Part shown: positions 36,046-44,915 of the stretch, one piece after another | How the letters are laid out: each line of letters opens with the position of its first letter | How positions within the stretch are numbered: the first letter of the stretch is position 1 | Assembly (NCBI GenBank): GCA_934667105.1 | Contig: CAKULG010000003.1 | Coordinates: 62,001 to 126,000 of the forward strand | Length of the DNA stretch: 64,000 nucleotides | Direction: 5' to 3' | Source of the DNA: an uncultured Clostridia bacterium | GTDB taxonomy: Bacteria > Bacillota > Clostridia > Christensenellales > Aristaeellaceae | Made by a program: the position numbers and the translations under genes | Notes under the pieces: generated by a model | Databases searched by the model: none | Told to the model about the DNA's origin: nothing | The model's input: the letters and a program-made list of their open reading frames with translations, nothing else

Positions 36046-36966
36046 ATGGCCTACGGCATTAAGAAAACCCGGGCGGACCGCGTTTTTGACACGGTGAACG
36101 TAATTATCATGATTCTGCTGATGATTATGATGCTCTATCCCATGTATTTCGTCGTTATCGCCTCCGTGTCCGAGCCGAAATTCGTGGCTCAGGGACAGGT
36201 GACGCTCTATCCCCGGGGCTTCACCTGGGATAGCTACCGCTATGTGTTCAAAAACAACGAAATCTGGATCGGCTATCGCAACACCATCCTTTACACCGTC
36301 CTGGGCACGCTGCGCCAGCTGCTCATGGTGCTGCCCGCCGCCTACGCCATGAGCAAGCGGGAAATGCCCGGGCGGAAATGGATCGCCCTGGCGCTGACGA
36401 TTCCCATGTATTTTAACGGCGGCATCGTGCCCACCTATTTGCAGGTGCGGGATCTGAAATTGCTCAACAGCTTCTGGACGCTGATCGTGCTGGGAGGCGT
36501 GGGCATCAGCCGCCTGATCGTGGCCCGAAATTATTTCGAAACCTCCATTCCAGCGGAAATATACGAATCCGCCCGCATTGACGGCGCTTCGGATTTCGTG
36601 TGCTTCTTTTCCATTGCGCTGCCCCTGGCCAAGCCCATCATTGCGGTCATCACGCTCTATTTCGCTGTGGATCGATGGAACGCATTTTTTGAGGCCATGA
36701 TTTATCTGACCAACAGCAGTCTTTACCCCCTGCAATTGATCCTGCGCAACATCCTCATCGAAAGCCAGAACGCCCTGGCCGCCGCGATTTCGGATATGTT
36801 CGCGGGCAGCGCGGATATTGTGGAGGCGGCGGCGCGCCAGGCCTATATCGCCGAGGGCATGAAATACGCGCTGATTTTCATTTCCGCAGCGCCGCTACTG
36901 ATCGCCTATCCCTTCGTGCAGAAATTCTTCGTCACCGGCACCATGGAAGGCTCGGTGAAAGGATAA
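36046..36966 (+). CDS. Carbohydrate ABC transporter permease (CUT1, YtcP type), second system
   Basis: A 306-residue partner of the preceding permease, with the EAA loop IYESARIDGASDFVCFFSIALPLAKPIIAV and the family C-terminus LLIAYPFVQKFFVTGTMEGSVKG. It starts 18 bases after the first permease. It parallels the product of 20981-21928 closely but the two systems differ in gene order: here permeases and binding protein are collinear. Confidence 0.94.
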   Translation: MAYGIKKTRADRVFDTVNVIIMILLMIMMLYPMYFVVIASVSEPKFVAQGQVTLYPRGFTWDSYRYVFKNNEIWIGYRNTILYTVLGTLRQLLMVLPAAYAMSKREMPGRKWIALALTIPMYFNGGIVPTYLQVRDLKLLNSFWTLIVLGGVGISRLIVARNYFETSIPAEIYESARIDGASDFVCFFSIALPLAKPIIAVITLYFAVDRWNAFFEAMIYLTNSSLYPLQLILRNILIESQNALAAAISDMFAGSADIVEAAARQAYIAEGMKYALIFISAAPLLIAYPFVQKFFVTGTMEGSVKG

Positions 36967-36973
36967 AAATATA

Positions 36974-37002
36974 TTGCGGTTTTCACCGCAAATATATATA
37001 AT
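36974..37002 (+). promoter_or_regulatory. internal promoter overlapping a hairpin, ahead of the binding-protein gene
   Basis: TTGCGG (36974-36979), 17 bases, TATAAT (36997-37002), 20 bases before the ATG at 37022. The same bases form a hairpin (ATATATTGCGG with CCGCAAATATAT, one bulge). The site would give the binding protein extra expression over the permeases; as RNA from upstream, the hairpin could shield the permease mRNA end. Confidence 0.6.
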
Positions 37003-37021
37003 TTGAAAGGAGACTTACCCC

Positions 37022-38728
37022 ATGAAGAGAATCGTATCCCTGCTCCTGGCCCTCTGCATGCTGCTGAGCGTGTGCGCGTTCGCGGCCGCGGAGGAGGAAA
37101 CCAAGTATCCCATTTCCGAGGGCACTTATCCCATCGTGCCCGAGGGAGAAACCGTCACCATCAAAATCGGCGTGACCAAGCATGATTCCATGGGCGGCGA
37201 TCCCGAAAAGCTGTGGCTGTGGAATTATCTGTCCAAGCTGATGAACATTAAGTTCGAATTCGTTTCCGTGCTGCAGGGCGCGCTCACCGAACGCAAGAAC
37301 CTCATGTTCGCCGGCAACGCGCTGCCCGACGTGCTTATCGGCTTCAACCTGTCCACCGCCGAGCTGCTCACCTACGGCCAGATGGATAAGCAGCTGCTGC
37401 CCCTCAACGATTACCTCAACGACGAATACATGCCCAACCTCATGCAGTGGATGGCCGCCAAGCCCTATCTGAAGGACATCATGACCTGCCTGGACGGCAA
37501 CGTGTATTCCCTGCCCCGGATCGGCGAGGTGTGCGGCGTGCAGAATCCCAACTCTGTCGGCACCGTTTCCGCCCTGTTCATCAACGATACCTGGATGAAG
37601 GAAAACAACAGGGAATACCCCAAGACCGTGGACGAGATGACCGAGCTGATGCGGGCCTATAAGGCGCAGAATCCGGACAGCTATCCCTTCGCCTGCAGCG
37701 CCAACGCCAATCCGGGCTTCGGCATGATCCTCAACGCCCTGGGCTATGTAACCTCCGCCGACAATATCTACGGCTACAACGTGACGCTTCGCAACGGCGA
37801 AGTGGTGATCCCCTGCTACGACGAGGTGTTCAAGAACTATCTGGAGATCCTGCACACCTGGTATCAGGAAGAGCTGATTTCTCCCGATTATTTCACCCTG
37901 GAAAACACCGGCGTGGCCGCGATGGTCAGTGAGGGGAAGGCCCTGTTCTTCAATGGTCATCCCTACACCGCCAACGCCTCCTACGAAGTGTTCAACCAGT
38001 GGAAGGGCCTCACGCCCCTGACCAGCGAATGGAACGATACCCCCATCGCCAAGACCACCGTGAGCGATAAGCTGGGCGGCTTTGTGGTGAGCGCCAAGGC
38101 GGAGCGGCCGGACGTTATCATGAAGATGGCGGATTGGTTCTATTCTGCGCTGGGCGGCTTCTATCAGTGGTACGGCCCCGCCGCGGACGACGAAGAAATG
38201 AAAATGGGCATGGAAGGCGTTATGGGCTGGGTTGTCAACGACGAGGGCGTGGGCTCCTTCGTTTCCGTGAATGAAGGAATCGACGGCAGCAACGCCGCTT
38301 ACCTCCTGGGCCATATCCAGAGCAACTGGGTCGCCTTCGGCAACAACACGGGCTGGCTGGGCCGCGAGGACGAGGGGCTGACCGATCAGGCCTCCATCCG
38401 GCAGTATCTGGCGGGCAAGAAGCCCACCGGCTTCTCCCTGGATCCCACGGTGGGCTATGCCAATGCGGTAAAGACCCTCATCGAGGACGCGCACCTGTAT
38501 GAATATCTGCATGAAGATTATCCCGCCTACATCTATGTGGACGAGGATACCAACCTCATTATGAACGATCTGCATTCCGTGCTGGATAACTATGTGCAGC
38601 AGGAAGTGGCCAAGTTCATCACGGGCCGCCGCTCTCTGGATGAGTTCGACGCCTTTGAGAACGAGCTTAAGAATCTGAACGTGGAAGAGCTGCTGGGCTA
38701 CTATCAGGCGGCCTACCAGGGCAAGTAA
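37022..38728 (+). CDS. Extracellular solute-binding protein (CUT1), second system
   Basis: A 568-residue exported sugar-binding protein with the signal peptide MKRIVSLLLALCMLLSVCAFAAAEEE. Cys18 sits in LSVC, a poor lipobox, while AAA-EE suits signal peptidase I. Family features include LWNYLSKLMNIKFEFV, ERKNLMFAGNALPDVLIGF and GGFVVSAKAERPDVIMKMADWFYS. It uses mostly C-ending codons, like the binding-protein gene at 23130, suggesting high expression. AAAGGAG precedes the ATG. Confidence 0.93.
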   Translation: MKRIVSLLLALCMLLSVCAFAAAEEETKYPISEGTYPIVPEGETVTIKIGVTKHDSMGGDPEKLWLWNYLSKLMNIKFEFVSVLQGALTERKNLMFAGNALPDVLIGFNLSTAELLTYGQMDKQLLPLNDYLNDEYMPNLMQWMAAKPYLKDIMTCLDGNVYSLPRIGEVCGVQNPNSVGTVSALFINDTWMKENNREYPKTVDEMTELMRAYKAQNPDSYPFACSANANPGFGMILNALGYVTSADNIYGYNVTLRNGEVVIPCYDEVFKNYLEILHTWYQEELISPDYFTLENTGVAAMVSEGKALFFNGHPYTANASYEVFNQWKGLTPLTSEWNDTPIAKTTVSDKLGGFVVSAKAERPDVIMKMADWFYSALGGFYQWYGPAADDEEMKMGMEGVMGWVVNDEGVGSFVSVNEGIDGSNAAYLLGHIQSNWVAFGNNTGWLGREDEGLTDQASIRQYLAGKKPTGFSLDPTVGYANAVKTLIEDAHLYEYLHEDYPAYIYVDEDTNLIMNDLHSVLDNYVQQEVAKFITGRRSLDEFDAFENELKNLNVEELLGYYQAAYQGK

Positions 38729-38898
38729 TTCTTATTCAGCGCAAATCGTATCCGGGCGCGGGCTGTGCAAACGGCCCGCGCCGTGGATTACCCGAGGGGA
38801 AGCGTTCTTCGGGCAGCCCACGGCGCTGTGCGCCGGGCGAGAGGAGGAGGCGGACGCCTGAGGGCGAGGTCCGTCCCCTTAAAAGGAGAAGCATTTTC
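38729..38898 (+). other. GC-rich structured leader with competing hairpins
   Basis: 170 bases between the binding-protein and AraC genes. Hairpin 1 pairs GGCGCGGGC (38755-38763) with GCCCGCGCC (38774-38782). Hairpin 2 pairs GCGCCGTGG (38778-38786) with CCACGGCGC (38818-38826), with an inner CCCGA/TCGGG. Hairpin 3 is GGCGC-TGT-GCGCC (38822-38834). Hairpins 1 and 2, and 2 and 3, share bases, so they exclude each other. A further stem (38851-38855 with 38869-38873) precedes the ribosome site. No known riboswitch family is recognised; plain attenuation or mRNA protection is possible. Confidence 0.5.
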
Positions 38899-41052
38899 AT
38901 GAAAAAGGCCGGAAAGCAAAGCCTGTTGGTGCGCTATCTCACCGCAAATTTATCCCTGGCTATGATCGCCTGCGCCGTGGTGGGCTTTATTCTGTTCAGC
39001 TTTGCCATTGACCGGATGAACAAAAATTACGAGCAGGAGATGCTGAACCGCCTGACCCTGGCGGCCCAGGATCTGGAGCGTCAGGAGAAAATTCTCCGGG
39101 ACGATTCCATGAGCATCCGCTTTGACACGGTGTACCGCCCCTCCTGGTTCAAACGGGACGCAACCTACGAAATCGATCTGGTGGAGGATTTGAAAAAATA
39201 TCAGGGTACATCCCCCCTGATTCAGGATTTTTTCCTGCTGTACCGGGATAGCGACACGGTGTATATTCCCGGCTATAAAATGGCCTTTTCCCTATATATG
39301 AAAAAGCGCGGCGTTACGGAAGAATTGGAGCGGCTGCACCAGCGCCTCGTCCAGGTGCAGGAAAGCGAGTTGCTGGTGCATACGGACGGCAGCGTGTTTT
39401 TCTGCTATAATCTGCCCATTACCCGGCAAAACGCCCCGGGGGACGCGGTGCTCGCCTTCTGCCTGGACCGTGATATTCTGCGAAAGCGCCTGGAAACCGT
39501 CATGGGCGATTCAGCGGAGGGCATGTACGTCTACTATGAAAACGCGTTAATCAGCGGCGCCTCGGGCCCGTCGCTTTCCGGCCTATCCTTTGAAAACGGG
39601 CGCTGCCTGGAAAAGGATTGCCTGGCGGCGCAATCGGAGGATGGAAAATTTACCGTACTGGCCGCTCAGGTGCAAAACGCATCCTACGCCGTGCTGGCGG
39701 AGTTTAAAACCGCCTGCCTGGCGGTGTTCGGCGTGTTTTCCTTTGTGATGGTGGCCCTGGCCTGCTGGACGGCATGGCGCAATTGGCGGCCTATCGGAAA
39801 GCTGACGCGTCTTTATGCCCCCAACGAGCATGGAAATAAAAATGAATTGGAACAGATCAACCGCCTGATCAGCAGCAACATGCAATCCCGGGAGCAGGCT
39901 CAGGAAGCGCTGATGCAGAAAATGGAGGAACTGGAAAGCCAGCGTCTGCGGGTGCGCCGCCAGCTTTTGCTGCTGCTTCTGAGCGGAAACTGGGATATTC
40001 CGCAGCAGGAAACCCAGGAAAGCGGCTGCCTGCCCCTGCCGCTGCCCTGTTTTGGGCTGCTGGCGCTGCGGCTGCGCCCTGGAACGGATGAAAACGCCCT
40101 GTGCCGCATGATCGAGGAGCTTTCCGACGCGGACATGCTCTTTTACGCCACGCCCCTGCCGGATACCCGGTGCCTGGTGGTGCTGGTGAATTTGGAGGAA
40201 AGGGCCGGTCTGGGCCAGGCTGAGGATATGATCGGCGATCTGCGGGAAGCGGGAGGCTTTGATCTGCTGCCGGGAGAGGCCTGCGATCAGCCCGGCGAGC
40301 TTTCCAGCGCGCTGGTGCGCGTGTTCACCCAGAACCCCGAAAATCCCCAGGCCATGCGCCACGAAATCGGCTGCGATCAGGCCATCGGCGAGATCGTCGC
40401 CTGCATTCGCCAGGGGGAGGGGGCGGAAGCCATGACGCGGCTGGAGCGGCTGCTGCTTTCGCTGCCGGGGGCGTATCCATCGCTGATGATTCGGCGGTAT
40501 CTTTATGCGGGCATCATCGGCACGCTGCTGGAAGCGGGCCGCCAGGCGGGAATGCCCTCGGAAAACGAGGAACGCATGCCCTCCCTGCTCACCGCTAAGG
40601 AGCAGGATTTGCGCCAGGCCACCCTGAAAGCGGCCCAGGCCATTTGCGCCTGGCAGGAAAAGCAGCAGGAGCCGGACGACGGCAAGGAAATGGCCGATCA
40701 GGCCGCGCTGGATTATATCGAGAAAAACGCCCTCAATTGGAACTTGACCCTGGAAAGCGCGGCGGAGGCCGTGGGGGTTTCCTCCCGGCAGATCAGCCGC
40801 ATTCTCCGCCGCCGCAAAAATACCACCTATAAGGAATATGTGACTGCCCTGCGCATGGAAACAGCCAAGCGCCTGCTGGCGGAGGAAAATCTGAGCGTCA
40901 GCGAAGTGAGCGAACGGGTGTGCTACGCCAGCGTTTCCTATTTTATCAAGACCTTTCGTCAATATGCGGGCATGACCCCCGCAAATTATAAGATTTTGTT
41001 GAAAAACGGCCTGGGGGCCGACGCGGAAGAAAGCGAGGAGAAAACGCGATGA
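38899..41052 (+). CDS. Membrane-bound AraC family regulator with extracellular sensor, second system
   Basis: A 717-residue regulator built like the one at 25106: helix at ~14-36, an extracellular sensor of ~230 residues, a second helix at ~270-292, a cytoplasmic linker and a C-terminal AraC domain (LESAAEAVGVSSRQISRILRR and VSEVSERVCYASVSYFIKTFRQYAGMTPANY). It follows the binding protein of the second CUT1 system and overlaps the next gene by 4 bases, so it is part of this cluster and probably controls it in response to an external ligand. Confidence 0.92.
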   Translation: MKKAGKQSLLVRYLTANLSLAMIACAVVGFILFSFAIDRMNKNYEQEMLNRLTLAAQDLERQEKILRDDSMSIRFDTVYRPSWFKRDATYEIDLVEDLKKYQGTSPLIQDFFLLYRDSDTVYIPGYKMAFSLYMKKRGVTEELERLHQRLVQVQESELLVHTDGSVFFCYNLPITRQNAPGDAVLAFCLDRDILRKRLETVMGDSAEGMYVYYENALISGASGPSLSGLSFENGRCLEKDCLAAQSEDGKFTVLAAQVQNASYAVLAEFKTACLAVFGVFSFVMVALACWTAWRNWRPIGKLTRLYAPNEHGNKNELEQINRLISSNMQSREQAQEALMQKMEELESQRLRVRRQLLLLLLSGNWDIPQQETQESGCLPLPLPCFGLLALRLRPGTDENALCRMIEELSDADMLFYATPLPDTRCLVVLVNLEERAGLGQAEDMIGDLREAGGFDLLPGEACDQPGELSSALVRVFTQNPENPQAMRHEIGCDQAIGEIVACIRQGEGAEAMTRLERLLLSLPGAYPSLMIRRYLYAGIIGTLLEAGRQAGMPSENEERMPSLLTAKEQDLRQATLKAAQAICAWQEKQQEPDDGKEMADQAALDYIEKNALNWNLTLESAAEAVGVSSRQISRILRRRKNTTYKEYVTALRMETAKRLLAEENLSVSEVSERVCYASVSYFIKTFRQYAGMTPANYKILLKNGLGADAEESEEKTR

Positions 41053-42893
41053 AGATCATGTGCGGCCGTTGGCAGGTGGAATACCGGGAGGGCGGCTTTT
41101 TCATCCTGGATCAGGCCGGAGAGGCCGTTTATCAAACCCGGCCCGTTCCCGGCGAAGCCTGCCCGCGCCAGCAGAATGAAAACGAATTTTCCTTCGATTT
41201 TTCTGATTCGGAAAACGCATTCCGCGCAACCGTGCGGCGGGAAGACGCGGATTCCTTTTCCCTCACGCTGGAAGGGGCGGGGGCCATGACCCCCTGCGCC
41301 TTTCCCGGCCCTTGGATAACGCGGGCGGGCGATCGATTGCTATTTCCCCACGGGGATGGTATCATGGTTCCGGCGGAAACGCCGCCGCCTCTGCCGGAAA
41401 AGCTGAATTTTTATTCCGGCAGCCATTTATCCATGGGCCTGTTGGGCCTGCTGCGGGGCGAAGGGGGGCTGCTCGCCGGAATTGAGGAAACGGCGGACGC
41501 GGAAATGACCTGGCGGCAAAGCGAGCAGGGGCTTACCGAGGCGCAGACGCGCTTCATTCCTGCCAAGGGAGAATGGCGCTACGCCCGGCGGCTGCGCTTT
41601 TTCCTGGCCCGGGAGGACGGCTTTAACCGCCTGTGCCGCGCTTATCGCGCCTGGCGGCAGGAAATGGGCATGGTGGTTCCGCTGGCGCGGAAGGCGGAGC
41701 ACGCGCCCCGGGTTCGTCAGATGGCGGGCCGGGCGGACGTGTGGATTTTCGACGATCAGAACATGAACCGCCTTTACGGCCGTCCGGTGGGGACGGAGGA
41801 AACGCCCCGGGACGTGCGCCGAATCGCGGATGAAATGCTGGCGCTGGGCATGGACCGGGTGCTGTTTAACAGCTTCGAAGGGGAAAGCCGGGCGGACGCG
41901 GATTATTTGAAGGCCCGGGGCTTTGAGGTGGGCCGGTATGATATTTACCGGGATGTGATCCCCAAGCCCAACGTGCCCTTTATGCTGCCCTACCGGGTGA
42001 AGCGCTCCCGGCACACGGAAGAATGCTGGCCCCAGGATGTGCGCGTGAACGCCCAGGGAAAATACGCCGCCGCCTGGCAGTTGCACGGAACGGACGGCAA
42101 AATGTACGATCAGCACGCCGTGTGCGATATTCCCGCCCTGCGAATGACCATGGAGGACGTGCCGCGCTTTATCGAGGAAACAGGCTACACCTCCTGGTTT
42201 ATCGACGTGGGCACGGGCAGCACCCTGTGCGAATGCTTTGCTCCGCTGCATCCCGCCGATCGCCGTGACGCGATGCGCTATCTGAACGCGCAGAATCAGT
42301 TTCTGCTGGATATGGGGCTGATTAACGGCGTGGAGGTGGGCTGCGAGGCCGGGGCAGGAACCTACGTTTTCTCCGAAGGCATGATGAGCCCGCCCTTCTT
42401 CCGCGCCCCCGATTCGGGTCGGCGGATGAACACGCTGTATTACGGTCAGGAAATTCCAGAAAATATTCCCAATCAGATGCTTAACCCCCTGCTGCGCGTT
42501 CCCCTGTGGCAGATGATCTATCACGATTGCACCATTAACTATTGGTATTGGGGCGACAGCAGCAATTGCTGCCCCGAGCTGATGCGGCGGCGAGATCAAT
42601 TTAACGCGCTGTACGGGGTTCCGCCCCTTTACTCCCTGAATATGACCCAGTGGGAACGCATGAAGGAAGAAATCGCCGCCTCCTATCGCCGGGCCACGGC
42701 GGCGGCCCGGGAAACGGCCTTCTCCGCTATGACGCGGTATGAGCGCCTTTCGCCGGACGGGCTTTTGCAGCGCGCCTGCTTTGAAAACGGCGTGCAGGTG
42801 ACGGCGAATTTCTCCGATCAGGCGCAGGAGGGCGTGGCCCCGGGCGGCTGCCGCGTGGAGGACGGCCAGGGACGGCTGATCGCGGAATTCTGA
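41049..42893 (+). CDS. Putative glycoside hydrolase (TIM-barrel type)
   Basis: A 614-residue protein without signal peptide, so cytoplasmic. The first ~200 residues are beta-rich; the middle has barrel-like segments with acidic residues suited to catalysis (RADVWIFDDQNM, TSWFIDVGTGSTLCE, NGVEVGCEAGAGTYVF, HDCTINYWYWGDSSN). The layout recalls GH101/GH129-like or DUF5696-type glycosidases, but I cannot name the family with certainty. Overlap with the AraC gene (ATGA) and the following sugar-acid genes suggest it acts on the imported oligosaccharide. Confidence 0.6.
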   Translation: MKIMCGRWQVEYREGGFFILDQAGEAVYQTRPVPGEACPRQQNENEFSFDFSDSENAFRATVRREDADSFSLTLEGAGAMTPCAFPGPWITRAGDRLLFPHGDGIMVPAETPPPLPEKLNFYSGSHLSMGLLGLLRGEGGLLAGIEETADAEMTWRQSEQGLTEAQTRFIPAKGEWRYARRLRFFLAREDGFNRLCRAYRAWRQEMGMVVPLARKAEHAPRVRQMAGRADVWIFDDQNMNRLYGRPVGTEETPRDVRRIADEMLALGMDRVLFNSFEGESRADADYLKARGFEVGRYDIYRDVIPKPNVPFMLPYRVKRSRHTEECWPQDVRVNAQGKYAAAWQLHGTDGKMYDQHAVCDIPALRMTMEDVPRFIEETGYTSWFIDVGTGSTLCECFAPLHPADRRDAMRYLNAQNQFLLDMGLINGVEVGCEAGAGTYVFSEGMMSPPFFRAPDSGRRMNTLYYGQEIPENIPNQMLNPLLRVPLWQMIYHDCTINYWYWGDSSNCCPELMRRRDQFNALYGVPPLYSLNMTQWERMKEEIAASYRRATAAARETAFSAMTRYERLSPDGLLQRACFENGVQVTANFSDQAQEGVAPGGCRVEDGQGRLIAEF

Positions 42894-42923
42894 CAAAAAT
42901 AATTGAAGGGAATGATATACGCT

Positions 42924-43709
42924 ATGGAAAGAAAAGCGGCGCTGATTACCGGCGCTTCCGGGGGCATTGGCAGCGCCATCGCCCGGGCCATGGCCCAGGC
43001 GGGCTATGATATCGGCATCCATTATCGCAGCAGCCGGGAGGAAGCGGAGGCGCTGGCCCGGGAGGCGGAGGCGCTGGGCGTGCGCGCCGCGCTTTTCCAG
43101 GGAGACGCGGCGGACGTGGGCCGTATGCGCGCGCTGACGCGGGAATTTGTGGAAACGTTCGGCCGCATCGACGTGCTGGTAAACAACGTGGGGATTACCG
43201 TGCTGCGTCCCTTCTTGGAGGCGGATGAGGAACTGGCTGAGCGTCTGTTTACCGTGGATTTTAAAACGCCCTATTTCGTGGCCCAGGAAGCGGCCCGGGC
43301 CATGGCGGCGAAAAAAACTCCTGGCTGCATTATCAATATCACCTCTGTGCAGGCCCGTATCAATTTCCCCGAGGCCAGCCTGTACGGCTCCATGAAGGCG
43401 GCCATGGTGAAGCTGACCGAGCATATGGCGGTGGAGCTTTCGCAATACGGCATTCGGGTGAACGCCATCGCCCCCGGGTATATCAACACCCAGGATACTC
43501 TATCCCCACGCGCGGCTTACATTCAATCCCGCAATCCCCTCCAGCGCTTGGGCAAGGGAGCGGATATCGCCCATATGGCGGTGTTCCTGGCTTCGCCGGA
43601 GGGCGGCTATATCAACGGCGCGAATATCGCGGTGGACGGCGGCATGCCCCTGCCCAGCGCGGCGGATAACCTGTATACCCCCCGGGTGATCACCGATAAA
43701 ATCGGCTGA
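42924..43709 (+). CDS. SDR family oxidoreductase
   Basis: A 261-residue classical short-chain dehydrogenase: TGASGGIG cofactor motif, NNVG, catalytic Ser in INITSVQ, Tyr-x3-Lys in YGSMK, and a C-terminal GANIAVDGG. Relatives oxidise or reduce sugars and sugar acids. I start it at 42924 (MERKAALITGASGG); GAAGGGA lies 12 bases upstream, and the two earlier in-frame starts overlap that site. Within the cluster it would act between the glycosidase and the dehydratase; the exact substrate is unknown. Confidence 0.9.
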   Translation: MERKAALITGASGGIGSAIARAMAQAGYDIGIHYRSSREEAEALAREAEALGVRAALFQGDAADVGRMRALTREFVETFGRIDVLVNNVGITVLRPFLEADEELAERLFTVDFKTPYFVAQEAARAMAAKKTPGCIINITSVQARINFPEASLYGSMKAAMVKLTEHMAVELSQYGIRVNAIAPGYINTQDTLSPRAAYIQSRNPLQRLGKGADIAHMAVFLASPEGGYINGANIAVDGGMPLPSAADNLYTPRVITDKIG

Positions 43710-43727
43710 CGAAAGGAAGAATGTAAG

Positions 43728-44894
43728 ATGGATATGAAAATTACGAAGCTGGAATGGTTCAAAATCGGCGTGCCCCGGGACCAGCCGTATCTGGGCGATC
43801 CGCAGCCCGGCGATGTGATTACCAAGGGCGGCTGTATCGTGCGGGCAGGCAACAACAGCATTTACAGCTTAAAGGATAACAGCTTGCTGGTAAGAGCCAC
43901 CTGCGAGGACGGCACGGTGGGCTGGGGAGAATGCGTCACGGTGGTGGCGCCCCAGGTGGCGGAGGCCGTTATTGAGCAGATTTTGGAGCCGCTGGTGGTT
44001 GGCAAATGCGCCATGAACGTGGTGCAGATCATGGAGGATCTCTATAACGCCATGCGCGTTCGCGGCTTCTGGGGCGGCTTTTATATGGACGCAATCTGCG
44101 CGGTGGATATCGCGCTGTGGGATTTGAAGGCAAAGCTGCTCAAGCTTCCCCTGTGCCAGCTGCTGGGCGGCCAGCGCGCCGACCGGCTGAAGGCCTATGT
44201 ATCCGGCCTTCCCGCGCCCACGGAGCAGGCTCGCGCCGAAATGGCCAGGCGCTGGCAGGATAAGGGCTTTGACGCGGTGAAGGTGCCGGTGATTATGAAC
44301 GTGCAGCATCCCGAGCGCGAAATGGAATCCCTGCGCGGCGCGCTGGGGCCCGATGCGAAAATTCTGGTGGATATGCACTGGAAATACACCGCCCAGGAGG
44401 CCATCAAGCTCATCGACCGGATGGACGCCTTTGACCTTTATGTGGCGGAAGCGCCCTGCAACGCGGAGGATCTGGAGGGGCAGGAGCAGGTGGCCCGAAG
44501 CGTGCGCACCAACGTGGCACTGGGGGAAGAACTGCGCACCGTGTATGAATTCCGGCCCCGCTTTTTGCACCGCTGCATGAACGTCATTCAGCCCGAAATG
44601 GGCCGCATGGGCGTGACTCAGTTCTGGAATGTATGCCAGATGGCCCGGGCGTTCCACACCCTGGTAATGCCCCACGGAAGCATCGGCATCGGCATTTTTC
44701 TGGCCGCCAGTCTGCATGCCTCCGCCGCGTGCAGCCAGTTTGTGATGCATGAATATCAGCATTCCATCGTGGACAAAAATCTGCGCTATATCAAGGGAAA
44801 TCTGCGCTGCGAGGAAGGCTTCTTCCATCTGCCCGAAGGCCCGGGCATCGGCGTGGAGCCCACGGAAGAAACGCTGGAAAAATTCAGCTTTTAA
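43728..44894 (+). CDS. Enolase-superfamily sugar acid dehydratase (mandelate racemase/muconate lactonizing family)
   Basis: A 388-residue enzyme. The N-terminal capping domain precedes a barrel with the three expected metal ligands: Asp in ILVDMHWKY (~214), Glu in VAEAPC (~241) and Glu in LGEEL (~268). A catalytic His is likely in VMPHGS (~316). This layout matches acid-sugar dehydratases such as galactonate or related dehydratases, giving 2-keto-3-deoxy acids. The next gene encodes a matching aldolase. The precise acid sugar cannot be read from sequence. Confidence 0.88.
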   Translation: MDMKITKLEWFKIGVPRDQPYLGDPQPGDVITKGGCIVRAGNNSIYSLKDNSLLVRATCEDGTVGWGECVTVVAPQVAEAVIEQILEPLVVGKCAMNVVQIMEDLYNAMRVRGFWGGFYMDAICAVDIALWDLKAKLLKLPLCQLLGGQRADRLKAYVSGLPAPTEQARAEMARRWQDKGFDAVKVPVIMNVQHPEREMESLRGALGPDAKILVDMHWKYTAQEAIKLIDRMDAFDLYVAEAPCNAEDLEGQEQVARSVRTNVALGEELRTVYEFRPRFLHRCMNVIQPEMGRMGVTQFWNVCQMARAFHTLVMPHGSIGIGIFLAASLHASAACSQFVMHEYQHSIVDKNLRYIKGNLRCEEGFFHLPEGPGIGVEPTEETLEKFSF

Positions 44895-44915
44895 AATCAA
44901 GGAGGATGAATCGCC

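Noticed and set aside
41427..43445. 672-codon minus-strand open frame
   Set aside because: Overlaps the glycosidase-like and SDR genes on the plus strand; no ribosome site, no motifs.
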